Below are positions 56,453 to 64,000 of a DNA stretch of 64,000 nt, in pieces. The notes beneath the pieces were generated by a model that saw only the letters and a list, made by a program, of their open reading frames with translations, had not been told where the DNA came from and made no database searches. The stretch lies in the NCBI RefSeq assembly GCF_019396325.1, contig NZ_JAHKRO010000001.1, forward strand, positions 124,001 through 188,000, given 5' to 3'. Made by a program: the position numbers and the translations under genes. This DNA comes from Nonomuraea ceibae (GTDB lineage: Bacteria > Actinomycetota > Actinomycetes > Streptosporangiales > Streptosporangiaceae). The stretch's first letter is position 1. Every line of letters begins with the position of its first letter.

Positions 56453-57389
56453 GCGCCATCAGCGTCTCCAGCGGCATCGAGCCAGGCTCGCGGCGCTCCC
56501 TGGCGAACCGGTTGGCCTCCCGCTGGAGCACCTCGTTGGCCGGGGTGGCGATCCCGAGCTCGCGGGCCAGCAGCACGATCTCGCCGTTGAGGTAATCTGC
56601 CTCGATCGACCCGGTCGCCCTGGTCAGGCTCTGCCACGACGAGCCGCCGCCGCGCATGCTGCCGCCGATCGGCAGCAGGTCCACCTGGTCGCGGCGCAGC
56701 TCGCGCTCCTCGCGCGGCGTGGAGTAGCAGATGCCGGCCTCCTCCAGCACGTGGGTGCCCTCGCACCTGGCCAGCTCCAGCACCTCCTCCACGCCCGGTT
56801 CGTGGCCGACGAGCGCCTCGACGGCGTTGGCCAGGTTGGCGAGCAGCTTGCCGTACTTCCAGCGCATCACCTCGGCCGACGGCAGCGCGACGAACCTGCT
56901 GCGGTCGAGGTCGATGGCGATCTGCTTGGCCAGCTCGTCGGAGCCGTGCGGGTAGCAGCCGACGTGCAGCAGCCCCGAGCGCGGCGAGCCGTAGGCGGCC
57001 ACGGTGCCGGGCTCGGTGTGCAGCGCGGGCAGCCACACGCACATCCCGTAGACCCGCTCGAACCTGCGCAGCGCGGTGCGCTCGTTCTCGACGCCGTTCT
57101 GCGCGCACACCACCGGCAGGTGGGTCGGCCACGGGGCGAGCGCGGTCACGGTGTCCTGCGACTTGGTGGCGACGATCAGCACGTCGTCGTCGCGGCACGC
57201 CACCGGGCCGTCGGCCGCCGGGATGTCGAGGAGGTCGTCGGAGTAGGGCGTGAGGAGGCGCAGGCCGCGGTTCTTCAGCGTCTCGTAGTGGGCGCCCCGG
57301 GCGACCAGGAGCACGTCGTGCCCGCCCTGGAACAGCCGGGCGCCGATCGTGCCGCCTACGGCCCCCGCTCCGATCACGATGTAACGCAT
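56418..57389 (-). CDS. Ketopantoate reductase family protein (PanE-like)
   Basis: A 323-residue NADP-binding reductase. The N-terminal Rossmann motif is IVIGAGAVGGTIGARL, followed by VLLVARGAHYETLKNRGL and VLIVATKSQDTVTAL, and the C-terminal domain contains KYGKLLANLANAVEAL, which carries the catalytic Lys region, and LTRATGSIEADYLNGEIV. The family makes pantoate for coenzyme A or reduces related oxo-acids. No other pan gene is near, so the substrate is open. ATG 57389 is used; ATG 57401 is four codons upstream. Convergent overlap with the DUF6886 gene is 35 bp. Confidence 0.88.
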   Translation of the reverse strand: MRYIVIGAGAVGGTIGARLFQGGHDVLLVARGAHYETLKNRGLRLLTPYSDDLLDIPAADGPVACRDDDVLIVATKSQDTVTALAPWPTHLPVVCAQNGVENERTALRRFERVYGMCVWLPALHTEPGTVAAYGSPRSGLLHVGCYPHGSDELAKQIAIDLDRSRFVALPSAEVMRWKYGKLLANLANAVEALVGHEPGVEEVLELARCEGTHVLEEAGICYSTPREERELRRDQVDLLPIGGSMRGGGSSWQSLTRATGSIEADYLNGEIVLLARELGIATPANEVLQREANRFARERREPGSMPLETLMALIAERSGAGSR

Positions 57390-57448
57390 GCTTCCGAGCA
57401 TGTCATCCGCTCGCTCACGAGCGCCACCGAGGTGCCCGAGTCGGCTCG

Positions 57449-57970
57449 CTAGACGCGCGCCTCTGCGGCCCTGGCCAGGATCTCGTCCACCGTCTGCGCC
57501 GGCGTCTGCGCGGAGGTGTCGAGCCACAGCCCCAGGCGGGGCGTGTCGCGGCGCAGCGCCGCGTCGAGCTCGGCGACCGTCCACGCCCCGTAGCCGGTCT
57601 TGGCCCGCTCGCGCTCGCGCCGCTCGACGACGGCCGCGCTCGGGGCCAGCACCACCACGTGCAGCGGGCGGGTGCGGATCAGCCCGGCGAACAGCTTCAG
57701 GTCCGCGCCGAGCACCACGTCCTGGACGACCGCGGTGAACCCCTCGCCGGCATACAGGTCGGCCGCCGCCGCCGCGATCCGGTAGCGCAGGCGGAGCTGG
57801 CGTACGGCCTCCTCCGGCTGGTCGGGCGTCATGCCGACGCCGCCGCTGACCACCATCCGCCGGAAGGCGTCGCCGCGTACGTGCGCCGCCTTCGGCAGCC
57901 GCTCGGCCAGCGCCTGCGCCACCGTGGACTTGCCCGACGCGGAGATCCCGGTGATCAGGAACGCGGTCAC
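57449..57970 (-). CDS. Small P-loop kinase (AAA_33/CPT-like)
   Basis: A 173-residue nucleotide-binding protein. The P-loop is ITGISASGKSTVAQALAERL; HVRGDAFRRMVVSGGVGM follows as a substrate-binding region, and RRERERAKTGYG is a lid-like segment. It belongs with the AAA_33 / chloramphenicol phosphotransferase-like kinases that phosphorylate small molecules or RNA ends. GTG 57970 overlaps the LysRS stop by 4 bp (GTGA), so it is cotranslated with the synthetase. A link to tRNA repair or modification is possible but unsupported. Confidence 0.82.
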   Translation of the reverse strand: MTAFLITGISASGKSTVAQALAERLPKAAHVRGDAFRRMVVSGGVGMTPDQPEEAVRQLRLRYRIAAAAADLYAGEGFTAVVQDVVLGADLKLFAGLIRTRPLHVVVLAPSAAVVERRERERAKTGYGAWTVAELDAALRRDTPRLGLWLDTSAQTPAQTVDEILARAAEARV

Positions 57971-59577
57971 GCCCCGACCAGCTTCCGCACCCGGTCGGCC
58001 CCCACCGCCATCAGCAGCGTGGGCAGCCTGGGCCCGGTGTCGCGGCCCACCAGCAGCCGGTAGAGCAGCGCGAAGAAGGCCCGCTGGGCCGCCTTCACCT
58101 CGGGCGTCGGCTTTGCGTCGGGGTCCAGGCCCGCCTGGCGCTTCGGCACCCCGTACACCAGCGTGGTCAGCCCGTCGAGCGACCAGTGCGCGTCGAGGCC
58201 GTCGACCAGCATGGCCAGGGCCTCGCGTTCGGCCTCGCCGAGCGAGTCCAGCAGCTCGGCGTCGGGGGCCTCGCGCACGCGGGTGCGCTGCTCGGCAGGC
58301 ACCTGCGTGTCGATCCACCGCTGCGCCCGGTCGAGCCGGGGCCGCGCCTCCTCCAGCGAGCCGATCGCGTCGACGTCGCCGAGGATGCGCAGGATCTGCG
58401 CGGAGTCGCCGGTCGTGACGTCGGCGATGGAGGCCAGCGTGCGGTAGGCGACCGGTCGCGGCGTCACCGGCAGCGGCCCGGCCGCCGTGCGCACCGCCCG
58501 GCCGTGCGCCGCCAGCTCGGCGGGCTGCGCCTCGCCGCCGGCGACCTTGCGGCCGAGCGCGTCCCACTCGTCGTAGAGCCGCTGGATCTCCTGGTCGAAG
58601 GCGATCTTGAAGGACTGCGAGGGCTTGCGGCGCGCGTACAGCCAGCGCAGCACCGGCGCCTCCATGATCTCCAGCGCGTCGGCCGGAGTCGGCACGTCAC
58701 CCTTGGAGCTGCTCATCTTCGCCATGCCGGTGATGCCGACGAACGCGTACATCGGCCCGATCGGCTGCTCGCCGCCGAACACCTCGCCGACGATCTGCCC
58801 GCCGACGATCCACGCCGACCCGGGCGAGTGGTGGTCGACGCCGGACGGCTCGAACACCACCCCCTCGTACGCCCACCGCATCGGCCAGTCGACCTTCCAC
58901 ACCAGCTTGCCCCGGTCGTGCTCGGCCAGCCGCACCGTCTCGCCGAACCCGCACTCGCACGTGTAGGCCAGCTCCGTGCTGTCGTCGTCGTAGGCGGTCA
59001 CCGTGGTCAGGTCGCGCTCGCACAGCTCGCAGTAGGGCTTGTACGGGAAATAGCCCTCGCGCTGCTGCGACCGGTAGCGGGCCAGGACGGCGTCGATCCG
59101 CTCCCGCTCGCGCATCGCCAGCAGGATCTGCTCCCGGTAGGCGCCCGAGGTGTACTGCTCGGTCTGGCTGATGCCCCGGTATTCGACGCCCAGCTCGGCC
59201 AGCGCGGCCTCCATCGGCGCCTTGAAGTGCTCGGCCCAGGACCCGTACGGGCTGCCGGGAGGCGCGGGCACCGAGCTCAGCGGCTTGCCGATGTGCTCGG
59301 CCCACGACGGGTCGACCCCCGCGGGGACGCGGCGGAAGCGGTCGTAGTCGTCCCACGACAGCAGGTGGACGCACGCGTGGCCGCGCCGCCTGATCTCGTC
59401 GGCCACCAGGTGCGGGGTCATCACCTCGCGCAGGTTGCCCAGGTGGATGGGCCCCGACGGGCTCAGCCCCGAGGCGCACACGATCGGTTTGCCCGGCGCG
59501 CGACGCTCCGCCTCGGAGATGACCTCGTCCGCGAATCGGGAGACCCAGTCGGCCTCCGTGCTGTCAGCAGCGCTCAT
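57967..59577 (-). CDS. lysS: Class I lysyl-tRNA synthetase (archaeal type)
   Basis: A 536-residue class I LysRS. The HIGH-type signature is SGLSPSGPIHLGNLRE, the KMSKS-type is GMAKMSSSKGD, and a zinc site is made by CELCERDL and CECGFGE. The C-terminal helical anticodon-binding domain ends LPTLLMAVGADRVRKLVGA. This synthetase type is typical of archaea and occurs in some bacteria, including actinomycetes that also have a class II enzyme; no class II gene is in view. ATG 59577 is the family start; the frame extends upstream without support. It overlaps the small kinase gene by 4 bp. Confidence 0.95.
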   Translation of the reverse strand: MSAADSTEADWVSRFADEVISEAERRAPGKPIVCASGLSPSGPIHLGNLREVMTPHLVADEIRRRGHACVHLLSWDDYDRFRRVPAGVDPSWAEHIGKPLSSVPAPPGSPYGSWAEHFKAPMEAALAELGVEYRGISQTEQYTSGAYREQILLAMRERERIDAVLARYRSQQREGYFPYKPYCELCERDLTTVTAYDDDSTELAYTCECGFGETVRLAEHDRGKLVWKVDWPMRWAYEGVVFEPSGVDHHSPGSAWIVGGQIVGEVFGGEQPIGPMYAFVGITGMAKMSSSKGDVPTPADALEIMEAPVLRWLYARRKPSQSFKIAFDQEIQRLYDEWDALGRKVAGGEAQPAELAAHGRAVRTAAGPLPVTPRPVAYRTLASIADVTTGDSAQILRILGDVDAIGSLEEARPRLDRAQRWIDTQVPAEQRTRVREAPDAELLDSLGEAEREALAMLVDGLDAHWSLDGLTTLVYGVPKRQAGLDPDAKPTPEVKAAQRAFFALLYRLLVGRDTGPRLPTLLMAVGADRVRKLVGA

Positions 59578-59627
59578 CGCGCCATTCTTGCGGCTCGGCG
59601 GCCCGGCCGCCAACGCGTTCGCCCCCG

Positions 59628-60254
59628 TCAGGTCAGTTGCACGCGCCCGAGCGGGCTCTCCAGCACTGCGTGGAGCGCCACCGGCGCCCCCGCCTCGACG
59701 TCCAGCTCCACGTCCAGGGCGCGCAGCCGGGCCAGCAGCAGCGGCGGCTCCGGCACGGTCGCCCTGAAGGCCGTCAGCTTCACCTGCGGAAGCCCCGACG
59801 CGGCCGGATGCGGCGTGGCGCCCCAGTCGATGAGGAACGGCACCGGATCCACCCGCCCCGGCTCGTCCCAGCGGGTCAGCCGCCACTCCAGCAGCCGCCC
59901 GTCGGGGGTCCGGCGCGACATCGGCTCCACGTCGCCCGGGTCGTACCCCCGCGCCCGCGCCTGCCGTACGGCCGCCCCGATGTCGTCGGGGTGCACCGCC
60001 CACCCCGCCAGCCGGGGCACGTCGAGCAGCTCCAGCTCGGCCGCCCGCCGCCGCGTCGCCGGGTCGGCCGCCGGGTCCGGCCCGATGATCTCCAGGTACG
60101 CGGACGGTCCCAGTCCGACCAGGTAGTTCGCGGTGCCGCCCGGATGGCTGCCGCCCGCCACCGGGGTCACGCCGGTCCTGTCACCGAACTCGGCCACGGC
60201 CGCGGTCAGATCGGGCACCGCGTACAGCAGATGGTCCAGTCGACGATCGATCAA
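59628..60254 (-). CDS. VOC/glyoxalase-like domain protein
   Basis: A 208-residue glyoxalase-superfamily protein of the two-module type. LDHLLYAVPDLTAAVAEFGD starts the first module, YLVGLGPSAYLEIIGPDP ends its metal-side strand, and the second runs from VPFLIDWGATPHPAASGLP to the C terminus. The first His, Glu positions suggest a metal site; the substrate is unknown. TTG 60254 is chosen because GGGAGGGG lies 8 nt upstream and the domain begins directly after; ATG 60299 and 60317 lack such a site. It lies in the same direction as the DinB and kinase genes. Confidence 0.82.
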   Translation of the reverse strand: MIDRRLDHLLYAVPDLTAAVAEFGDRTGVTPVAGGSHPGGTANYLVGLGPSAYLEIIGPDPAADPATRRRAAELELLDVPRLAGWAVHPDDIGAAVRQARARGYDPGDVEPMSRRTPDGRLLEWRLTRWDEPGRVDPVPFLIDWGATPHPAASGLPQVKLTAFRATVPEPPLLLARLRALDVELDVEAGAPVALHAVLESPLGRVQLT

Positions 60255-60324
60255 GGTCGGCCCCTCCCATGTCGGCGTAGAGCCATCCAAGTCCGGCATG
60301 GGCGGCGCGGCAATCACCGCCGCG

Positions 60325-60831
60325 CTACTCGCCGGTCACGCCGTCGATGCGCTCGCGCAGCAGGTCGGCATGGCCGTTGTGGCGCGCGTACTCCTGGATC
60401 AGGTGAACCAGGATGCGCCGGTGCGACACCTCGTTGCCGTCGCGCCGCCGCTTGGCGATCGCGTCCAGCGGCAGCGCCGCCGACACCTGCCGGGCCCGCT
60501 CGATCTCCGCCCGCCAGGTGGCGAACGCCTCCTCGGCCGAGGCGTCGTCCACGTCCTCGAAGTCGGCGTCCTGGCGCTCCTGCTTGCCGTAGAGCAGCGG
60601 CACGTCCTCGTCGTCGATCATCCGCCGGAACCAGGCCCGCTCCACGTGCGCCATGTGCCGCACCAGCCCCAGCAGCGACATCCCCGACGGCGGCACCGCG
60701 CGCCGCCTGAGCTGCTCCTCCGACAGGCCCGCGCACTTGGCGGCCAGCGTCTCACGATGCCAGTCGAGCCAGCTGTAGAGGATCGCGCGCTCGTCACCGT
60801 CGAAGATCGGAGGAGTCCTGGTCTCTGCCAT
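60325..60831 (-). CDS. DinB-family (DUF664) protein
   Basis: A 168-residue four-helix protein. It has the N-terminal WLDWHRETLAAKCAGLSEEQ, the conserved SLLGLVRHMAHVERAWFRRM with one metal His, and the last metal region VLVHLIQEYARHNGHADLLR. DinB/YfiT proteins bind divalent metals and often act as thiol-dependent transferases for mycothiol or bacillithiol. Role here is unknown. It lies 11 bp after the kinase gene stop on the same strand and probably shares its transcript. Confidence 0.87.
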   Translation of the reverse strand: MAETRTPPIFDGDERAILYSWLDWHRETLAAKCAGLSEEQLRRRAVPPSGMSLLGLVRHMAHVERAWFRRMIDDEDVPLLYGKQERQDADFEDVDDASAEEAFATWRAEIERARQVSAALPLDAIAKRRRDGNEVSHRRILVHLIQEYARHNGHADLLRERIDGVTGE

Positions 60832-60842
60832 GGACGCCCACC

Positions 60843-62936
60843 CTACCGAGTGGTGATCACCAGGTACGGGACGGTCCCCGAGCCCAGGCCGCCGATCGCC
60901 GTGCCCACCCCGCCCGACTCCGCCAGCCCCACGCTCGCCGGGCCGCCGACCTTCGGCCGGAAGTAGCCGGTGAGGTTCAGCTTCACCCAGGCGCCGTTCA
61001 CGCCCACTGCCGGGAACTCGCCGAGCTGCGCCCCGAGCTGCGGGCGCGTGTCGAAGGTGACCCCGGCGTTCCAGCCGTTGCCCATCGCGTACGCCATCGC
61101 CGCGCCCTGAGTGTCGACCGAGTCGTCGACCCGCATGTGCGCGTGCAGCACGACGGAGGCGATCCGGTCCGGCTTGACCTTGACCCGGCTGAGGTCGAAG
61201 CGGAAGTACGTCTCGCGGTAGAAGCCCGGGTTGCCGTTCTTGACCTTGCAGACCTGGCAGGCGGGGAACGACTTGGCGGAGTAGCCGCCGCCCCGGACCA
61301 TGTTCGTCAGCGTGGCGGGCACCCGCAGCGTCCGGGGGCCGCTCTCCGGCTCGGCCTCCGGCTCCGGGGTCGCCTTGGACCCGACCGTCAGGGGGAGCGC
61401 GGCCACCTTGGCCGAGCCGTTCATCGTCACCTTGACCGTGATGCGGACCCGGCCCTCCTTCAGCACCGTCACCTGGCCGTCGGGGCTGACGGTGGCCACG
61501 CGCGGGTCGGCGCTGTGGAAGTCCAGGTCCGCGCGGGCCAGGCGGGCCGGGCGGCCGTTCGACAGGCGGCCGGTCACCTTGAGGCGGAACGTCTGGCCCG
61601 GCGCGTGGACCTTCGCGTCTGTCGAGAGGGAGACCTTGGCGAGGGTGGGCTTGCCGGCCTTCGCCGACGGCTCGGACGAGGCCGAGCTCGACGCGGGCAC
61701 GACGGGCTCGGTCGCGGTGGCGACGGCGAGGGCGCCGGGCGTGACGGTGGCGGTGGGCACCGCCGTCGCGGGGGCGAACCCGCCGGTCAGATGGACGGCG
61801 GCCACGGCGGCGGCCGACGCGGTGACCACGGCGGCCCCCGCGACCACCCAGCGCCGCGACGACCTGCGGCTCGGCCTGGTGTGGAGCGGTTGGTCCTGAT
61901 GGGCGTACGACGGCGGGCCGGGCATCCCGGGCACCGGCCCGCTGCCGGGGGCCTGCGGTGCGCTGCCGGGAACGTGTGGCGCGCTGACCGGTGTCTGCGG
62001 GCCGGGTGGGGGCGGGCCGTGCGGCGTGGGGCCGAGGGTCTGCGGGGTGGGGCCGACGGGGTGTGGTGGTGCGGGGGCTGGCGGCGGGACGGCGGTCGCC
62101 GGCTCGGTCACCGGGAGCGCGAGCGCCCGCTGCACCTGCTGCAACTCCCGGACGAAGGCCCAGGCGTCCTGCGGCCGGCCGCCCGGGTCCTTGGACATCG
62201 CCCGCTCGACCAGGGCGCGCAGCGGCGCGGGAACGGCGTGCTCCGGCAGCGGCGGCAACGGCTGCCTGAGCACCCTGAGCAGCAACGGCGCCACCCCGGC
62301 ATCGGCCGGATCATGGTAGGCGGGCCGCCCGGCCAGCAACTGGTAGAGCGTCGACCCGAGCGCGTACACGTCCGAGCGCACGTTCTGCGGCGAGCCGTTG
62401 AGCACCTCCGGCGCCGCGTGGTGCGGGGTGAACGTGAGCGTGTTGGACGAGAGCTGCCCCACGTCCAGCATGCGGGCCACGCCGAAGTCGGCCAGCGCGG
62501 GCTCGCCGTACTTGGAGACGAGGATGTTCTGCGGCTTGATGTCGCCGTGGAAGACCCCGGCGTCGTGCACGGCCGCGAGCGCGCCCGCCACCTTGACGCC
62601 GATCCGCAGCACCTCGTGCGGCGGGAGCGCTCCCGCCCGGCTGTGGAGGCTGCCGCCTTCGTGGAAGTCCATGACGATGTACGGCCGGCCGGCGGCGGTC
62701 GTGCCGGTGTCGAGCGCGGCCACGATGTTCGGATGGTCGCTCAGCCGCCCCATGACCTCCAGCTCCCGCCGGAAGTTGCGCAGCGCCCGCTCGTCCACGT
62801 CGGCCACCGACAGGATCTTCACGGCGACCACCCGGCCGACCCGCTCGTGCAGGGCGCGGTAGACCACGGCGAAACCGCCCTGGCCCACGGGCTCGATGAG
62901 CTGGTAGCCGGGAATCTGCTCCCGAGGATCCCCCAT
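60843..62936 (-). CDS. Membrane Ser/Thr protein kinase with outer Big2-like and DNRLRE-like domains
   Basis: A 697-residue Hanks-type kinase. The N-terminal kinase domain has GQGGFAVVY, the ATP-binding K40 (VAVKIL), HGDIKPQN (H130, D132, K134) where HRD is usual, and DFG (150-152). A Pro-rich linker of about 80 residues precedes a membrane helix near 345-365 (WVVAGAAVVTASAAAVAAV). Outside are a Big2-like module (DFHSADPRVATVSPDGQVTV) and a C-terminal DNRLRE/CBM-like domain (YFRFDLSRVKVKPDRIASVV) with CQVC. It probably senses a wall or surface ligand. ATG 62936 is used; a GTG two codons upstream is possible. Confidence 0.9.
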   Translation of the reverse strand: MGDPREQIPGYQLIEPVGQGGFAVVYRALHERVGRVVAVKILSVADVDERALRNFRRELEVMGRLSDHPNIVAALDTGTTAAGRPYIVMDFHEGGSLHSRAGALPPHEVLRIGVKVAGALAAVHDAGVFHGDIKPQNILVSKYGEPALADFGVARMLDVGQLSSNTLTFTPHHAAPEVLNGSPQNVRSDVYALGSTLYQLLAGRPAYHDPADAGVAPLLLRVLRQPLPPLPEHAVPAPLRALVERAMSKDPGGRPQDAWAFVRELQQVQRALALPVTEPATAVPPPAPAPPHPVGPTPQTLGPTPHGPPPPGPQTPVSAPHVPGSAPQAPGSGPVPGMPGPPSYAHQDQPLHTRPSRRSSRRWVVAGAAVVTASAAAVAAVHLTGGFAPATAVPTATVTPGALAVATATEPVVPASSSASSEPSAKAGKPTLAKVSLSTDAKVHAPGQTFRLKVTGRLSNGRPARLARADLDFHSADPRVATVSPDGQVTVLKEGRVRITVKVTMNGSAKVAALPLTVGSKATPEPEAEPESGPRTLRVPATLTNMVRGGGYSAKSFPACQVCKVKNGNPGFYRETYFRFDLSRVKVKPDRIASVVLHAHMRVDDSVDTQGAAMAYAMGNGWNAGVTFDTRPQLGAQLGEFPAVGVNGAWVKLNLTGYFRPKVGGPASVGLAESGGVGTAIGGLGSGTVPYLVITTR

Positions 62937-62984
62937 TGTCACCCGACAGATAGTGGCATATCGGAAAATCTTTGTCAGGGATCC

Positions 62985-63000
62985 CGCGCCCTCAGGCGCG
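62985..63000. promoter_or_regulatory. Perfect hairpin upstream of the Ser/Thr kinase gene
   Basis: CGCGCC-CTCA-GGCGCG folds into a 6-bp stem with a 4-nt loop, 49 bp before the kinase start, in its probable promoter or leader. Confidence 0.35.
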
Positions 63001-63042
63001 TCATTGAATTCCGTCGGCAGCCCGGCAAGGGCGGAATAAAGG

Positions 63043-63062
63043 AAAAAGCAAGCTTGCGTTTT
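63043..63062 (-). terminator. Terminator after the DUF1801 gene
   Basis: On the minus strand AAAACGCAAGCTTGCTTTTT combines the palindrome GCAAGCTTGC with flanking A and T tracts, 9 bp after the DUF1801 stop. It is symmetric, so it could act in both directions. Confidence 0.55.
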
Positions 63063-63070
63063 ACGGGTGG

Positions 63071-63547
63071 TCAGTCCTCGGCCACTGCCTGCTTGACGAT
63101 CCGGGCGATGCGGGCCTCGTCGTCCGGGGTCAGGTCGGTCAGGGCGAAGGCGGTGGCCCACATGTTGCCGTCGTCCAGCCGCGCGTCGTCGTTGAAGCCG
63201 AGCGTCGCGTACCTCGACTTGAACTTCTGCGCGCTCTGGAAGAAGCAGACGATCTTGCCGTTCCTGGCGTACGCCGGCATCCCGTACCACAGCTTGGGGG
63301 TGAGGGCGGGGGCGTTGGTCTTGACGAGGTCGTGGATGCGCTCGGCCAGGAAGCGGTCGGAGTCCTGCATTTCGGCGATCTTGGCGAGGACGTCGCTCTC
63401 GCCGTCGGCCTTGGTGGCGCGCGAGCCGCGGCGGGCGGCCTTCTTGAGCTCCTGGGCGTGCTCCTTCATCGCGGCCCGCTCCTCGTCCGAGAAGCCCTCG
63501 AACCCGGTGCCGCCGGTCTTGTCCTTGGTGTCATTGGTGTTCGCCAT
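63071..63547 (-). CDS. DUF1801/YdhG-like protein
   Basis: A 158-residue protein. A charged N-terminal half with helices (SDEERAAMKEHAQELKKAAR) leads to a YdhG/DUF1801-like domain: HDLVKTNAPALTPKLWYGMP, AYARNGKIVCFFQSAQKF and YATLGFNDDARLDDGNMWAT. The fold is small alpha/beta and its role is unknown, though related proteins occur near iron-homeostasis genes in other bacteria. ATG 63547 has GGGAGGAA upstream. A terminator follows at 63043-63062. Confidence 0.87.
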   Translation of the reverse strand: MANTNDTKDKTGGTGFEGFSDEERAAMKEHAQELKKAARRGSRATKADGESDVLAKIAEMQDSDRFLAERIHDLVKTNAPALTPKLWYGMPAYARNGKIVCFFQSAQKFKSRYATLGFNDDARLDDGNMWATAFALTDLTPDDEARIARIVKQAVAED

Positions 63548-63660
63548 TGCGAGGTTCCTCCCGTACATGTCCTTCTGGGTGACTCTCATGTTAGGGAGGC
63601 AGGGAGACGGGCCGCTTCTCGAAAACTGATCGATGACCGCCTCGCCTCGGACCGCCTGCG

Positions 63661-63894
63661 TCAGCGCCGGCGCCCGCCCCTGCGGCTCATCAGCGCGCCG
63701 ATCAGCATCCCGATGCCCACGCACACCACCAGCGTGATCCACAACGGCGCGGTCACCACGATCATGAACAACTGGATCGCCGCATCCTGCCGGTTCTGCA
63801 GGATGAACACGATCGCCAGCACCAGGAGCGCCAACGCCACCCACACCCGAGGCGGCACCGACCCCAACGGGCTCGTCGGCCTCTGCTCTGTCAT
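63661..63894 (-). CDS. Small LapA-domain membrane protein
   Basis: A 77-residue protein with two membrane helices (VWVALALLVLAIVFILQNRQ and LWITLVVCVGIGMLIGALMS) around DAAIQLF and a basic C-terminal tail RRGGRRR. The FILQN element and layout match the LapA (DUF1049) family, membrane proteins linked to lipopolysaccharide assembly in Gram-negatives and of unknown role in actinomycetes. ATG 63894 follows GGGGGAC; the frame extends upstream without support. After it, 63895-64000 holds no gene that I can see. Confidence 0.87.
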   Translation of the reverse strand: MTEQRPTSPLGSVPPRVWVALALLVLAIVFILQNRQDAAIQLFMIVVTAPLWITLVVCVGIGMLIGALMSRRGGRRR

Positions 63895-64000
63895 GATGTC
63901 CCCCGAACTGTGAAGCCCCTCCACGCAGGCCATACCCGCATTGCCCCGGCCTCGACCACGAGCCTCGTGGGTCAGGGGCGTTCGCGCTCCCACTGGTCGA

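Noticed and set aside
60255..60317. ATG starts at 60299 and 60317 for the VOC protein.
   Set aside because: The extra residues have no counterpart in the domain, and GGGAGGGG lies at the right distance from TTG 60254.

Overview
The window is about 70 percent GC throughout, with strongly GC3-biased genes, frequent GTG starts, many 4-bp start/stop overlaps and many apparently leaderless genes. Together with conservons (roadblock/DUF742/GTPase signalling operons), an OsaAB-like osmostress pair, RlmA-type methyltransferase, class I lysyl-tRNA synthetase and DUF3151, this points to a chromosomal segment of a filamentous actinomycete, most likely in the Streptosporangiales (Nonomuraea/Streptosporangium-like). 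The genus is an inference. I see no IS element, phage, integrase, CRISPR array, rRNA or tRNA; it reads as ordinary chromosome with many signalling genes.

Layout. 1-5139: two conservon operons meeting tail to tail. The right one is a complete A-B-C-D set on the minus strand. The left one (5' end outside the window) is only kinase plus DUF742. 5263-9554: a Tat-exported FAD amine oxidase, a lipoprotein, a TetR/RidA divergent pair with a perfect operator, and a TOPRIM protein. 9598-18893: a cell-surface glycan locus with WecB and WecC (UDP-GlcNAc to UDP-ManNAc to UDP-ManNAcA), three glycosyltransferases and an exported DUF4434 protein. 18924-25243: NrtR-like regulator, HisC, EamA exporter, rhodanese, an unusual winged-helix regulator and a MurA paralogue.

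25322-37335: nucleotide and central metabolism (purD-purC, purA, pyrE, class II aldolase), CorA behind a structured leader with a small proline-rich ORF, a glycerophosphodiesterase, two divergent GNAT genes, and an ECF sigma factor fused to its own zinc anti-sigma domain, a membrane segment and a large outer domain. 37514-41372: a NYN nuclease-like protein, an XRE-HD operon and two coupled small unknown genes. 41494-47964: an OsaB-like response regulator, a 1391-residue multi-HAMP hybrid kinase (OsaA-like) and a divergent GAF-PP2C phosphatase.

48225-63894: an S9-type protein that has lost its catalytic Ser and His, an RlmA-type methyltransferase overlapping a short rho paralogue, a 46-residue zinc ribbon, an MBL hydrolase, an orphan conservon-type kinase, class I LysRS overlapping a small P-loop kinase, housekeeping enzymes, and a Ser/Thr kinase with outer Big2-like and DNRLRE-like domains.

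Themes: envelope sensing (three NIT-type kinases, the ECF fusion, the Ser/Thr kinase, the OsaAB pair) beside envelope synthesis (WecB/C locus, MurA), and leader-level control. The best candidates for undescribed biology are the corA leader with its small ORF, the leaderless Cys-Cys small ORF overlapping the wecC start, the S9 pseudo-peptidase, the ECF fusion and the truncated rho paralogue.
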